Positions 38,351 to 50,455 of a stretch of 64,000 bases of DNA are shown here, in pieces (the stretch's first letter is position 1; each line of letters starts with the position of its first letter). Source of the DNA: Imbricaverruca yamaguchii (Eukaryota > Arthropoda > Thecostraca > Neoverrucidae). Location: contig JAOTOL010001636.1 in NCBI GenBank assembly GCA_034440575.1, positions 552,001-616,000 on the forward strand. Reading direction: 5' to 3'. The notes under the pieces were generated by a model, which saw only the letters and a program-made list of their open reading frames with translations, ran no database searches and was not told where the DNA came from. A program made the translations under genes and the position numbers.

Positions 38351-38629
38351 CGTGTGGTTGGCGGCGGGCGGCGGGGCTGTGTCGGGCTGACCCGCTCTGA
38401 AGTGTCTGTGACTGACACCGCTGCCCGAGATCCGTTTTCCCCAGCACCGAATTGGCCGATGCGGCCTGGCCTGATTGTACTACCCGCGCCCCATGTTTCC
38501 TCGGTGTAACCGGCCGGTGGACTTGCCTTGCAACTGACCGTCTGCCCCAACATTTCTCCTGTCTGTGTTGGTAATGCCGCCATGAGTCTCGGCAGTCTGC
38601 CGGTCCACTGTTGGGTGTCCTGTGTATCC

Positions 38630-39225
38630 TAGTAGTTTACTGGTCCACCGTTGTCCGTGTCCCCAGCCGTTTTCTGGTCCACCGTTGTCGGTGCCCTCGC
38701 CAGCTTATTGGTCTACCGTTGTCCGTGTCCCTAGCAGTTTGCTGGTCCACCGCTGTCCGTGTCCTCGCCAGCCTACTGGTCCCCTGTTGTCCGTGTCCCC
38801 AGAAGGTTTGTTGGTCTACTGTTGTCCGTGTCCCCAGCAGTTTGTTGGTCTACTGTTGTCCGTGTCCCCAGCAGTTAGCTGGTCCACTGTTGTCCGTGTC
38901 CCCAGCAGTTAGCTGGTCCACTGTTGTCCGTGTCACCAGCAGTTAGCTGGCCCACTGTTGTCCGTGTCACCAGCAGTTAGCTGGTCCACTGTTGTCCGTG
39001 TCACCAGCAGTTAGCTGGTCCACTGTTGTCCGTGTCACCAGCAGTTAGCTGGTCCGCTGTTGTCCGTGTCACCAGCAGTTAGCTGGTCCACTGTTGTCCG
39101 TGTCACCAGCAGTTAGCTGGTCCACTGTTGTCCGTGTCCCCAGCAGTTAGCTGGTCCACTGTTGTCCGTGTCACCAGCAGTTAGCTGGTCCACTGTTGTC
39201 CGTGTCACCAGCAGTTAGCTGGTTG
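38630..39225. repeat. 34-bp minisatellite
   Basis: The unit GTCCACTGTTGTCCGTGTCA followed by CCAGCAGTTAGCTG is nearly perfect from about 38870 and diverged to the left, for about 17 units in total. Confidence 0.95.
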
Positions 39226-39344
39226 TCCTCAGCCTGTGTCCTCAGCATTCCGTAATTTCTTGCTGACTAACCTGTGCAGCCACAACAGACCTCGGGCCCT
39301 TTGTTGGCTCTGTCTCGTGTTCTTCCCGTCCGATATTCTTAGTC

Positions 39345-39383
39345 ACTTTATGACCAATGCAGTCGGTGCGTCCTAAAGCCCAA
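39345..39383 (+). mobile_element. Micro-retroposon copy 5 (39 bp)
   Basis: Contains ATGACCAATGCAGTCGGTGC and GTCCTAAAGCCCAA. It is flanked by a perfect 10-bp direct repeat ATTCTTAGTC (39335-39344 and 39384-39393). Confidence 0.8.
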
Positions 39384-39424
39384 ATTCTTAGTCGACCTCA
39401 CAAATAAATCCATCAGGTATCCCC

Positions 39425-39560
39425 TCGCTGTTCACCGTGTGGGTACCCCTGGATTATCCCCTGAATTATCCCCTGAATTATCCACTGGGTGTCCCTCGCT
39501 GTCCACTGCGTATCCACTCGGTACCCACGGGGTGTCCACTGTGTGTCACGTCGCTGCCTG
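39425..39560. repeat. Short degenerate repeat (TATCCCCTGAAT / GTCCACTG)
   Basis: Irregular 12-25-bp motifs such as ATTATCCCCTGA and CTGTCCACTG. Confidence 0.6.
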
Positions 39561-39654
39561 CTGGGTGTCCGTTGGGCACGCTGAACATGGCCCACGCCGC
39601 TGGGTTCTGACGAGGCTCCTTACACCTTGCATGTGCATCCAGTATAAGCCATGG

Positions 39655-40330
39655 CTGTTGGCCAGGTTTGTCCTGGGTGAAGATTGGTGACCAGTATGGA
39701 CCATGGCTATTGGCCGGATTTGTCCTGGGTGATGGTTGTGACCAGTATGGATCATGACCGTTGGCTGGATTTGTCCTGGGTGATGGTTGTGACCAGTATG
39801 GACCATGACCGTTGGCTGGATTTGTCCTGGCTGATGGTTGGTGACCAACATAAAGACATAAAGACATAACAGATTAGTGCAACTATGAGCCACAAGGGCC
39901 CTTCTTGGTTGCACTCTGTACATTGAACTAGTTGCCCACCAAATCTGTCAATCAGCCCTCCCTGTAATACTGAAAAGCAAGCCCTCTATTCTTATAATGA
40001 TTGTCTATGCTGTTTTTAAAGACGTTCAATGTGCTGCTACTGAAAATGTTTTCTGGCAGCTGGTTCCAGTGTTCTACCACCCAGTTGGTGAAGGAAGTCT
40101 GCCTTAACCTTGTTCTGCTGTGGTTAACTTTAATTTTGAATTTATGACCCCTAATTTAACATGGACATGGCTAACATGGACCATGGCTGCTGGCCAGGTT
40201 TGTCCTGGTTGATGGTTGGTTACCGGTATGGACCATGACTGCTGGCCGGGTTTGCCCTAGGTGACGGACGGTGACCAGTATGGACTATGACTGTTGGCTG
40301 GATTTGTCCTGGGTGAATGTCGGTGACGTA
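39655..40330. repeat. 51-bp minisatellite split by a LINE
   Basis: Units with GACCAGTATGGACCATGACC, GTTGGCTGGATTTGTCCTGG and GTGATGGTT occupy 39655-39848 and resume at about 40160-40330. Between them sits a CR1 3' end. Confidence 0.93.
39849..40156 (-). mobile_element. 5'-truncated copy of the CR1 LINE
   Basis: Reverse complement of the last 300 bp of the element at the start of the window, covering the end of ORF2 (the FQYYREG stop region) and the 3' UTR. It ends in two TTATGTCT repeats. In this copy the short C-terminal reading frame is intact. It is the same family with modest divergence. Confidence 0.93.
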
Positions 40331-40429
40331 TGCGACCAATCCCAAATCCTTACAATTTATCGGCCAGTGACAGCGAAGTGCTGAGTATGCTGCAGTGAAA
40401 GCTCCACTCTCCAAGTGGTTCATTGTCCA

Positions 40430-40700
40430 ACACTGTTGTCCTGTTGTCCAAGCTATTTTCCAGTGTCCGACAGTGTGATTCAGCGTCTAGTTGTGTGATC
40501 CAGTGTCCGACAGTTTTATCCAGTATGAGACAGTGTGGTCCAGTATCAGCCAGTGTCCACCAGTGTGATCCTGTGTCCGGTAGTGTAGTCCAATGTCACA
40601 CAGTGGTCCAGTGTCCGACAGCGTGGTCCACTGTCTGGCAGTGTGGTCCAGTGTGCGATAGGGTGGTCCAGTGTCCGACAGTGTGATACAGTGTCTTTCG
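40430..40700. repeat. 20-bp minisatellite, degenerate
   Basis: GTGGTCCAGTGTCCGACAGT and variants run about 13 times. Confidence 0.88.
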
Positions 40701-42340
40701 GATAATGTGCTGCTGCACGGACACCGGAACCGGCTGGGATCAGGCGGCGACATTGCACTGAGCCCGTGGGAAATGGCCCCAGACTTGCAGGACCCTGCAC
40801 ACAAAACCACTGTCAGAGCTAATCTCTGCTTATCGGCGCCATCGACCGTGTTTGGCCGGAATGTAGCGTCTACCTCTTCTACTTCATATGTCGAGACACT
40901 CATTGTGGCGCGATAGACAGTCCTTGGCTGGAGCGCAGTGCCCACCTCTTCTACTTCATATGCCAACTTTATCTGGTGTGGGAGACAATAATTTTTCAGA
41001 GATGTAAGTGGGAGATTAATTATTTTATATAATCCGAAGTGCGTCTTTTTCCTGCCTGCCACATGTCTGCTTAAAGCAATCAGAACTTGAATACAAGTGA
41101 GATAGTACGGGACGGTTGAGATAATTCACATTGAAATAAAGCTGCGGATCAGAGCTGCGGGTAGGCGCCTGGCGGGACAGATGTGTCTGGCGTCTAGTGT
41201 GGCCTGATCCAAGGCGTGATGCGACCTGCCGCCAGGGTTTCTTTTTCTGCTGGGAACAAATCAAACGCCATCGCAATACACAACTATCGTCATCAGCTAC
41301 TGCACGGGCTCATATCCGGCCGACTACTGCGACACACCAGCAATCCTCAGATCAGTTCGGAAAGCTGGCGATAATGGGTCGACCCCGAGCCAATTCAGCT
41401 GTTCGTCGCATGGATAACAAAAACATCGCCTCCCCGCTTCTGTGCAGATATTTGGTGTGCACAAAGTGGACATTTTGTACACGGTGCGCCCGGACATCTG
41501 CATACGAACCATACACGGACATACGATATCGCACTATGGACAACACCAACACATGTACAATGTTCTTTAGCGGGACGTTTGGGATCACAAGTCGCGCGTC
41601 GGACAATGCTATGATGATTCCAGTGCACTTGTGAATCATGGCATCGACGTGTGTTTGATGATTCAGGTGACGGTCGCCGGCGACTCCAAGGTTTCGAACT
41701 CACTACTCTGCCACAGAAATTAAATGTGACCGGCGGCATATCTATCGACATTGATGCAGTGCTGACGATCAGCATGTGTGTCTTCAGTGCTCTAGTTTCA
41801 TACCATTATGGTAAAACCACTGGCACATTGGGCTGAGTGCGTGCTCCATCTTATAGATAAGCCGTTCCAAGTCGCGTTTTTCCCGCTGGCGATGCTCTAT
41901 GTGCCATCCGCGAATTTGACGACAGTGAGGTCATGCGATGGATCAGTGTGGGATTATGTACCCCGCTGCTGGGATGTCTCGACGGCACCGGCTAAATGTG
42001 ATGGATCAGTGCAGCTCGACCCAGACGGGCTGCTGTCCTGCGGTGAGTGTTCGCCGAGCTAGCAGTTTCTGCCGCTTCCAAGCTCCTGTCCATTGGAGGC
42101 CCACTGGCTGCAGTTTGTGGCGGATTAAAGGTCGTCGCTTTTCGTGCGGCACCAAAGACCTAAGCAGATGTGTAGGAACATTTGTGAAAAGTGGAGGGGT
42201 CAGCGTCATTCTGGTCGTAGTGCTAATGTTTAGGATCGCGATAAGTACGAACATGGACCTTCTACACTTCTGGGCCCTACACCTCTACTTTCAAGGTCTA
42301 TGTTCTAGACCATGCTCCTACACCTCTGGGCATAATGTTT
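40701..42340. other. Spacer, no supported gene
   Basis: Contains a short duplication of CCTCTTCTACTTCATATG (near 40872 and 40945). Otherwise nothing recognised. Confidence 0.45.
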
Positions 42341-42346
42341 ATATAT

Positions 42347-42392
<46 letters not shown>
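42341..42392. repeat. (AT)n microsatellite
   Basis: An alternating AT/TA run of about 50 bp. Confidence 0.97.
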
Positions 42393-42397
<5 letters not shown>

Positions 42398-42490
42398 TAG
42401 TTGGAGACGCCATTCCTGTGCCCTTTGAGCGGCCGGTGGCTTCCCTGTCTTGCCCTCACCTGACCTTGGTCAGTTGGTTAGCTGTCCTCA

Positions 42491-42532
42491 TGTGCGACAA
42501 AACGACTGTGGCCCAATAATCAATCAATAACC
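42491..42532 (+). mobile_element. SINE-tail-like fragment
   Basis: ACGACTGTGGCCCAATAATC with an AATC tail resembles the micro-retroposon end. No clear direct repeats. Confidence 0.45.
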
Positions 42533-42614
42533 AGTTATTGCCCACGGTGACGTAAATGGGGACATGTTCCTGATTGGATGTGAGGTGTGAGGTGTCATGT
42601 GTCGTGGCTGAATA

Positions 42615-43235
42615 CCGTGGGTGTGGTGGAGCCTGTCCACACTGCTGGACGTGTCTCGGTGTGGTGGAGCCTGTCCACACTGCTGGACGTGTCTCGTGTG
42701 ACTGCCGTGGGTGTGGTGGAGCCTGTCCACACTGCTGGACGTGTCTCGGGTGTGGTGGAGCCTGTCCACAGTGCTGGACGTGTCTCGGTGTGGTGGAGCC
42801 TGTCCACACTGCTGGACGTGTCTCTTTGCCTGGTGTGGTGGAGCCTGTCCACACTGACGTGTCTCGGTGTGGTGGAGCCAGTCCACAGTGCTGGACGTGT
42901 CTCGGTGTGGTGGAGCCTGTCCACAGTGCTGGACGTGTCTCGGTGTGGTGGAGCCTCTCCACAGTGCTGGACGTGTCTCGGTGTGGTGGAGCCTGTCCAC
43001 ACTGCTGGACGTGTCTCGTTGATGGGTGTGGTGGAGCCTGTCCACAGTGCTGGACGTGTCTCGGTGTGGTGGAGCCTGTCCACAGTGCTGGACGTGTCTC
43101 GGTGTGGTGGAGCCTGTCCACAGTGCTGGACGTGTCTCGGTGTGGTGGAGCCTGTCCACAGTGCTGGACGTGTCTCGGTGTGACTGCCGTGGGTGTGGTG
43201 GAGCCTGTCCACAGTGCTGGACGTGTCTCGGTGTG
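42615..43235. repeat. 38-bp minisatellite, about 16 copies
   Basis: The unit is TGTGGTGGAGCCTGTCCACA followed by GTGCTGGACGTGTCTCGG. Copies differ mainly at ACTGCT/AGTGCT and in small insertions. The apparent Cys-rich frame across it is a product of the unit. Confidence 0.96.
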
Positions 43236-43854
43236 GCATCGCTCCAGCTACAAGGTTTGCCCTCCGCTGCTCTGCAGATAATGACTCATGTGACATGCAA
43301 CCAAGCGTATCGAGAAACAAACTAGACCTCATCAATCACGAATCCGTCATTTATTCATCAATTATCAATCAATCAATCGCCTAATGACATCCATGAATCA
43401 CTCAGTCAAGTATCCAATACATTATACTTCCATCCGTGATAACTAATCCGGTAGGAAGTGCACTGACGCCATGGCGTGTGGAATTCTTCTTGGCGTGTAT
43501 AATTCTTCCTGCGAAACACTATTTCTTGGACTGAAATATACCTTGCACCACCTGCCTTGTGGAATTATGCGAAAGCACATCATCAGTTCGTTTCGAGCTT
43601 CCAACTTCGCCTGAATTGGTGCATTTAATGATTGGAGCTGAAATATTTAAATTGCACCTCATTGGGCCCGGTTGAAGTCAGCAGATCGGTTAGCTTCTTT
43701 GTTGGCGGCCATGTAAGCATGCAAGTATGACCAGTGGGAATTACCTGCCCTGTCATCACCAATTCGGGCATGATTACAAAAACACGCACACGGCAAACGC
43801 TACGTAATTGCTTTTGTGTGCAACATTGCTCTTCATTGCAACAGTGCGTTAGAG

Positions 43855-44235
43855 GCGTGTAGACGGGGGAGTTGTTCTTGTTCCCTAGGTCCGCCTGCAT
43901 ATGTGGAGCGTCAGGTGTGCAGGTGGAGAGTTGTTCTTGTTCCCTGTTCCCCGTGTCAGCCTGTATCAGAGGTGCGCAGACGGGGGAGTTGTTCTTGTTC
44001 CCTGTTCCCCGTGTCAGCCTGTATCAGAGGTGCGCAGACGGGGGAGTTGTTCTTGTTACCTGTTCCCTGAGTCCGCCTGTGTTAGAGGTGTGTAGACGGG
44101 GAGTTGTTCTTGTTACCTGTTCCCTGAGTCCGCCTGTGTTAGAGGTGTGTAGACGGGGAGTTGTTCTTACTCCCGTGTACCCTGTGTCAAACTATGTCGC
44201 GGAGTGTCAGAGGTGTGCAGGCGGGTGAGCTGCTC
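43855..44235. repeat. 57-bp minisatellite, about 6 copies
   Basis: The unit contains GGGGAGTTGTTCTTGTTACC, TGTTCCCTGAGTCCGCCTGT and GTTAGAGGTGTGTAGAC. Confidence 0.93.
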
Positions 44236-44731
44236 TTGTTTTCTGTTCCCAGTGTCCGTTTGTGCGGCAAATTGCCATATGTGTAATCATGGAAGGGTGA
44301 AGCTTTATGCCTGTCTACATGTCTCCCTTTTATGTTTGTCATAGAAAGTTCAGTATGTGAGAGAATTGGTTGTACACCAGGGTGTTAGGGTGGGATTTTC
44401 TCTTCAGGGAACATTGCAAAAGTGGACACTTGAGAAGTATTACAGAAATTAAGAGGAAACTTCGTATATGCACTCGTTAGCACGACAATTACTCAGTTTC
44501 CTCCAAGTAGGTAAACTTGATAATTGATTTGCACCGCTTGGTATGCTACAAATTAGTATGAGTGGTATATATTTCAAGCATGTTAAAATCAGAAGGGGCG
44601 AGTTGTAGATTACTGAAGGCGCGAAACAAAGAGTGTAAGCTTGTTTTCTTCTTGGTGTCGCTCGCGAAAATTTTGAACATCGATGGAAGCGTTTTTGCGA
44701 GGTAATTCCAGCATGCACACAGCAATTACAG

Positions 44732-44925
44732 TGCTCAGTTGAGATGCCCCGCAGCGATCACAGCACTCAGTTGAGATGCCCCGCAGCGAACACAGCGCTT
44801 AGTTGAGATACCTCGCAGCAATCACAGCACTCAGTTGAGATGCCCCGCAGCCATCACAACGCTCAGTTGAGATGCCATGTAACGACCAGAGCGCTCAGTT
44901 GAAATGCTCCGCAGCAGTGGTATCT
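44732..44925. repeat. 32-bp minisatellite, 6 copies
   Basis: CACTCAGTTGAGATGCCCCG and CAGCGATCACAG recur with point changes. Confidence 0.93.
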
Positions 44926-45737
44926 CAAGTCGAGACTACTTCTTGGTGAAGCTGCGACGGGGTATTTTAGTTTTATTTTGATAGTTGTTCGCTTAATATG
45001 CTGTATATTTTTCCGAATCATGTGCATTCCATTGATGTCAGTTCTTCATGAATATCGCCCACTGTCAAAAATATAATTCATATGTGATACCTGACTAACA
45101 TAGTTATGAACAATTAGAGTAACTTGGCGACTGTTTTATTATGTGAAGAGATTTTGTTGCCCTCGATCTGGATGATAACTGCAATTTGTAAGCTATTCAA
45201 CCCGCAGACTGCGTGCATTACGAGACAAATCATTGGCATTGAGCATACTTGATTGGTAATATTCACTATATTTTGGGGATTATTGGAGGTACGCTTTTTT
45301 CGTAATTGCCAATCATAAATTGTGAAAGCAAAGAGAAATGCAGACGGTTGCCGTAGGACCCGTTTGCCCCCCCCCCCTTGGTGGATACTTGACATTATCT
45401 TCCCTTGTATTGGCAAAATCGAAATACACTTTGAATATGAAGCTCAGGAAACTTAGGCCTGTGCAAATTGGCGATGCCCCCGGAGCATAAACGCTCAGAA
45501 AACTTGAGCCAGTGCAGCCACAACCAGTGGCTTGACAGTCTTCATTTCGTGCACAGAGAAGAGAGGAAGTTGCGCTCTGTTGTCCTATGATCGGACAGGC
45601 ACTAGCGACAGACAGGCGCCATTTACCGGCCTGTGATCACCCTGTGCGTGCACGCTGTTTCACCACACCCACAGCGTACCATGCAGTTTTTTCCCTTTCT
45701 GGTACCTGTGCACCTCGGATATGGATGCATCGAAGTG
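44926..45737. other. Spacer, no supported gene
   Basis: AT-rich sequence with a C-run near 45367. Nothing recognised. Confidence 0.45.
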
Positions 45738-46420
45738 TTGATATGTTGCTGAGACAAATGCTGGAAGGCGACTTCGGGGTTGTACCTACGAGTGCGTATT
45801 TACGCTTCGATATCTTGTTGGTTGGTTATTGGTTTTACGACACATCGACCGTTGAGTCGTGTAGCGTTGCCAATCTCTCACGCCGACTGGCCGCGGGCGA
45901 AGAGCAGCGACAGGTGAGACTCGAACCCACAACCATTCGATTGTAAGACGGGCAACTTGCCCCTAGACTACTCGTCCCCCACTCCGATATGTGGCTGCGA
46001 CAAATGTTAATAGGTGACTACGGAATCCGGTGCCTTTGGGTACATATTTGCACTTCTTCAACAAGCAAATTTCAACATTATATATCGCTCATCGTGTGCA
46101 CTCAGATATGAGCTGCTTCAACCATCAGATGATGATGGTTTGCGGTATGGACACAAAATAATCCAAGTAATTGGCGTGGCCAAAGGCACAAAGCCACCAC
46201 CACCGCCACCGAACTTCGTCGCGAAAACTGCCGAGATATGCAATGCTATGATTGGATTCTGGTACAATTTATCGTATCATTCAGAACATCGAATTTCATC
46301 AAGCGCCATGGCACACCGCCAATTAAGGTGGCCATGACTGGTTTGTCTTCTTGCTGTGTGCGGCTGCGAAAGAATTTGAATGGGTCTTACGGACGAGTCT
46401 TGCGCTTCACCGTGCCGTCC
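45738..46420 (+). repeat. Diverged repeats with protein-like drift
   Basis: Three related segments start near 45738, 45984 and about 46357. The first two translate to DMLLRQMLEGDFG and DMWLRQMLIGDYG, with four of their codon differences silent. The third (RLRKNLNGSYG) is more distant. They could be remnants of a repeated coding sequence. No family is recognised, and a SINE has inserted between the first two. Confidence 0.35.
45814..45981 (-). mobile_element. tRNA-derived SINE, about 168 bp
   Basis: Read on the - strand it starts with a tRNA-like head: an A box in TAGTCTAGGGGC, a CTTAC anticodon-loop-like segment and a B box in GGGTTCGAGTCTC. A short body follows, then the tail GGTCGATGTGTCGTAAAACC with AACC repeats. 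The tail matches the core of the micro-retroposons. Flanking direct repeats are CTTCGATAT (45805-45813) and CTCCGATAT (45982-45990). The head lacks a pairing acceptor stem, so it is not a tRNA gene. Confidence 0.8.
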
Positions 46421-46959
46421 AATCAGAGCAACACAATATATATGACGCTGGTAGTTAGCGAGGCTGTGTCCTCCGTGTCGACATTGGTCTTTTGTGCGGA
46501 TCTGTAGCACTTTGGCCATGATCGTAATCGCTTCAACCGCCAGTGAATCTTATCACGTCTACCTCTCCGCTCACGACGGTCAAAATCCCCGCTGCTGGGA
46601 AAATCGAAGTCATTTGTAATCTGGCGGACATGATTCTGTCTGTCGGCAGCCGTAATCCCGAAACAACACTTGTCCGTGGTGCAAGCTGAGCAGGGAAAGC
46701 CCGTAGAACATGGGGCGGTGTGGCGTGTGAAAGCTGCTCAATGAGCGGGACACTGCGCCAATTATCACGCCGTGAGCTGTTGTAGCTGGTCCGGCGGCGC
46801 TGAGTTTCGGCCCCCGGAAGTCGAGCCACCGACAACCATGCCGACTACCCGTGCTGGGCCGACCCGGAGGCGTGTCATCAGGTCGGTCTGACCCCGTGAC
46901 CCGGTCGGGTCGCCAAACCGGGCAGTCTGGAGACACGCCCATACGGTTGGCTGGCTTGG

Positions 46960-47360
46960 AAGCACGGTCGGCAGGCCGGGTTGACTTGGAGACGTTGATG
47001 AGCTGACCTGGAGATACGGTGGGCTGAGCTGGAAACACGGTGGTCTGATCAGGGTATACGGTGGGCTGATCTGGATACACGGTGGGCAGACCTGGAGACA
47101 CGATAGGCTGACCTAAAGACACGATGGGCTGACCTGGAGACACGGTGGTCTGACCAGGATACACGATAGGCTGACCTAAAGACACGATGGACTGACCTGG
47201 AGACACGGCGGGCTGACCTGGCGGTCTGACCTGGAGACACGGTGGACTGACCTGAAGACACACTGAGCTGACCTGGGTACGCGGAATTGGGCGAAAAATG
47301 ACCAACGCAGTCGATGCGCCCTAAAGCACAAATTCACCACCATTGGAGACACGGTGACCT
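46960..47360. repeat. Degenerate minisatellite of about 19/38 bp
   Basis: TGACCTGGAGACACGGTGG and variants (ACGATGGGC, ACGATAGGC) recur, interrupted by a SINE-tail fragment at 47297-47332. Confidence 0.85.
47297..47332 (+). mobile_element. Micro-retroposon copy 6 in an array
   Basis: ATGACCAACGCAGTCGATGC and GCCCTAAAGCACAAAT interrupt the array. Direct repeats are not clear here. Confidence 0.65.
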
Positions 47361-47465
47361 GACCTGTAGAAACGGTAGCCAGCGGCCGGCTCCGTCGGTG
47401 GGAGACAAAGGCTGTGGTGACGTCAGCGGCGGCGGCCGCACACTGCCGCTCGGCGAGGCTCTGTC

Positions 47466-47640
47466 AAGCCCGGTGAGGACCGGTGAGGACCGGCGAGGAT
47501 CGGTGAGGATCGGTGAGGATCGGTGAGGACCGGTGAGGATCGGTGAGGATCGGTGAGGATCGGTGAGGATCGGTGAGGACCGGTGAGGACCGGTGAGGAC
47601 CGGTGAGGACCGGCGAGGATCGGTGAGGATCGGTGAGGTC
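47466..47640. repeat. 10-bp minisatellite (GAGGATCGGT)n
   Basis: About 17 units of GAGGATCGGT or GAGGACCGGT in runs. The two variants are clustered rather than mixed evenly. Confidence 0.97.
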
Positions 47641-50290
47641 GGCAGGCGTCCCAGTGTTCGGCCGCCTGCACCACAACAATGCTGACGGATGGTCCCATGG
47701 GCCGTCCGTGTTTTACCCGGGCCGATATCGGCCGCCGGCGGCTGTCACCTCGCGCCGCATGTGCTCCGCGTGCAGCTGTTTCAAACCCCGCTGTTTGATT
47801 GAGATGGTTTGGTTTGGAGCAGTGGCAAGGTACCCGCTCAATTCCTCTCAAGTGTCAGCATTTCGTGTGATTGTGTTGGAGTCCAAGGCGATCCTGGTTA
47901 TCCGGCCATGCTAGGCTCTGATCCAGCTGTCCGGGTTCAGGTCCTTTCCATTACAGGCTTTATATACCAGGAATAGGAAATTGATTTTTGCATTGGACAC
48001 CCATTCAGGAAATATGTCATGGTTATGGCGCTTTAGGTGACAATCATTTTTCTCCAGGAAATACATATTAGCATGATATTATCCGCGCCACAATTGCATT
48101 TTAACAGGATGGGTGCCTTCAGGAAAAAAGGCACCGAAAGTTCTTCGTTTCTGCATCTACTCATTCGGCCATTGGTCATGGTAAACCTGAGGGGACTCCC
48201 GAGAGGGCCTCTGCCCCTCCCATCCCGGCGCGACGAAGGTTAAACCGAGATCCTGACGCGGATCGCCTCAAGCGTAACACATTTCCTATCCGAACTAGGC
48301 TACATGAATGATATAATGCAGGAATTTAGTATCACAGGAGATATATGACGACCAGTAAAGTGTGGTATGATATTCTACGTCCATAATTTCCCTCGGAGAT
48401 GGCTACGACTCTCGAAAACGAACGACCCTGAGGGAGAATGTCTGAGAGGTTGACGACTGACGATGTGAACTTTACCAACTATCATACGTTACCCTGAATT
48501 CCAGCATGGAAGACATTTCAAATGTATGCTCTTAGTGCATTATTTATTCCGGAGAAGGTGGGGAGGGGGATTAACATCCCTCCTCTGCCCTCCGAATAAA
48601 AAAGCTGGATCATTGCCCTTGCAGTCTGACTGACAGGGTAGGGCCACCATCACACCCCCAGCTCAACTCCGAGGTAGACGTGATGGCCGCGGCAGGCAGC
48701 CGGTGCCGCGGCCGCTGCCCGGATTAACGCATGAAATTGGCTCCGCTTCAGCTCACGGCCAGCTCTCAATGACAGAGCACGAATCGCCCCAGCAGAGCGC
48801 TTCCGGGGCCGAGGGACGAGCGAGAGACAGGTCAAAATTGCAACACCACGGTGAAGGTACCGGGTGCCAGGAAGCCAACAGTGGCGAAGATCATTGTACA
48901 ACCAGCGGCAACGGCTATTTGTTGGTGGTATTTGAATAGTCTAAAGTTGTGGTTATCTATTGTAAAGGCAGTTATGCAAGTCGCACTGGTTAAGGATCGA
49001 TTTGTTCCAACGTGACCTAAGATTAGGCTACGAGGTGAGCAGCTTGGTACTTTATAGATACGGTTCAATGTCCTATCAATGATCCGGCCATGGTGGGGGA
49101 GGGGGCGGGGGGGTGTAGCTAAAGTCAAGTGCAGCATCGCTCATCAGCAGTTCTGCATTTTTGGTCATGCCATGCGAATTCGACCAGTGAACAAGCAATT
49201 TTAGCGGCCGGCCACCCGACATTTAACGTAAATTAGCGTATGGTGTTTTGTGTAGCTCTAAACACGATTATGTAGTATTTAACCGATGGGAACTGTGGCT
49301 TTGGAAACTGAGACGGTGCACGGGGAGGGGATGGGAAATGGCCATCACTGATGCAAACTGTTAGGAGGAGGTAACAGACCGCTTGTGAGAGTCGGGATAA
49401 GACACACTTTGGGCGTGGTAATCACACAACCGTAGAAGGGATTACCGCCACTGAATCAAATTAATGCAAGATTATAGCATGATAGCGGTACTTGGCTAAG
49501 CACCGCTTTGTGAACGGCAACGCGAGTCAGTTCCCTTCATCAGGGGTGGATCTAAGAATGTTCATGGGGGCACATCTGAAATTGTCATGGGGGCTTTTCC
49601 TCAGGCGTTTTTAGCTAAAGAAAAAAGCTGAGCTGTCGGAGGAGAGGGGCACACTTGCCTTCCTGAAGTGACGCCTCTCCGGACCAGTAAAGCGACGCCT
49701 TACGTGCCACGTCCGGTAGTTTCCTGACGGGAGCTAGGATGGTAAGGTAACATGGACATCGCTCGACCCGAGATTGAGACTATTCCGAGCACATCGCGTA
49801 GCGGTATGGTTGTGCCCACCAGTTTGACAAATGGTTGTGGTACTAAAATGCATGAAGAATCCAAAATTGTTCTGGAAGGAAAAATTGCTTTATGCTTATG
49901 TATGAATAAGTATGCTTTTCACGAAGTAAATTTCGCAATTTTACGTGCTCCATAAGGTATTTCAATAATTGTAATTTTTTTTCCACATATTGTACAGTTC
50001 TATATCTCTCTATCGCCTCACAATGCGCTTATTTTCGTGCTAAAAGTATCTTGTGAGATGTGGCTGGCTAAACTTTACCGTTCTGAAACGTCGTGATCAT
50101 TGAAACAAGCCAATATCCCAACTCATCATTTCGATTGAAAAAATATCAGTCATGCTCAGCTACAGAAAACCCCTTGTACCAATTTACGGCCAAATGGCTG
50201 ATGATCGGGTGTTATCCCAATTTGGAGCCAAATTTGGCTGATAGTCCGGCTTTATCGGCTGGCTGAGTTAGCATGGAGCGACCGTTCTGC
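47641..50290. other. Spacer, no supported gene
   Basis: Several CpG-rich patches (47700-47800, 48660-48800) among AT-rich sequence. Open frames lack motifs. Confidence 0.4.
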
Positions 50291-50397
50291 GAACTGTGCG
50301 CAGCCGCGCGACACTTCGTGCACGCCTGACAACGCACCGACACAGCCCATTGGCACCGTGCTGTCGGCGGTCGGTCAGCGCTCGGCTTTTTCCGATG

Positions 50398-50455
50398 CTA
50401 TCTGTTAACATGGACGGCGATAAAATCGATAATTATGGGAATTCAGAGTGTCCGG
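50398..50455 (+). CDS. Weak candidate first exon
   Basis: Within a CpG-rich patch, an ATG-led frame reads MLSVNMDGDKIDNYGNSECP and reaches a donor-like CCG|GTGGGT near 50456. The composition is protein-like, but there is no family match. It could be chance. Confidence 0.15.

Noticed and set aside
42574..43281. Cys-rich repeat protein (CGGACPHCWTC-like)
   Set aside because: Arises from the 38-bp minisatellite; the opposite strand and other frames are equally open.
45905..45980. Functional tRNA gene on the - strand
   Set aside because: A and B boxes are present, but the acceptor stem does not pair and a SINE body and tail follow.
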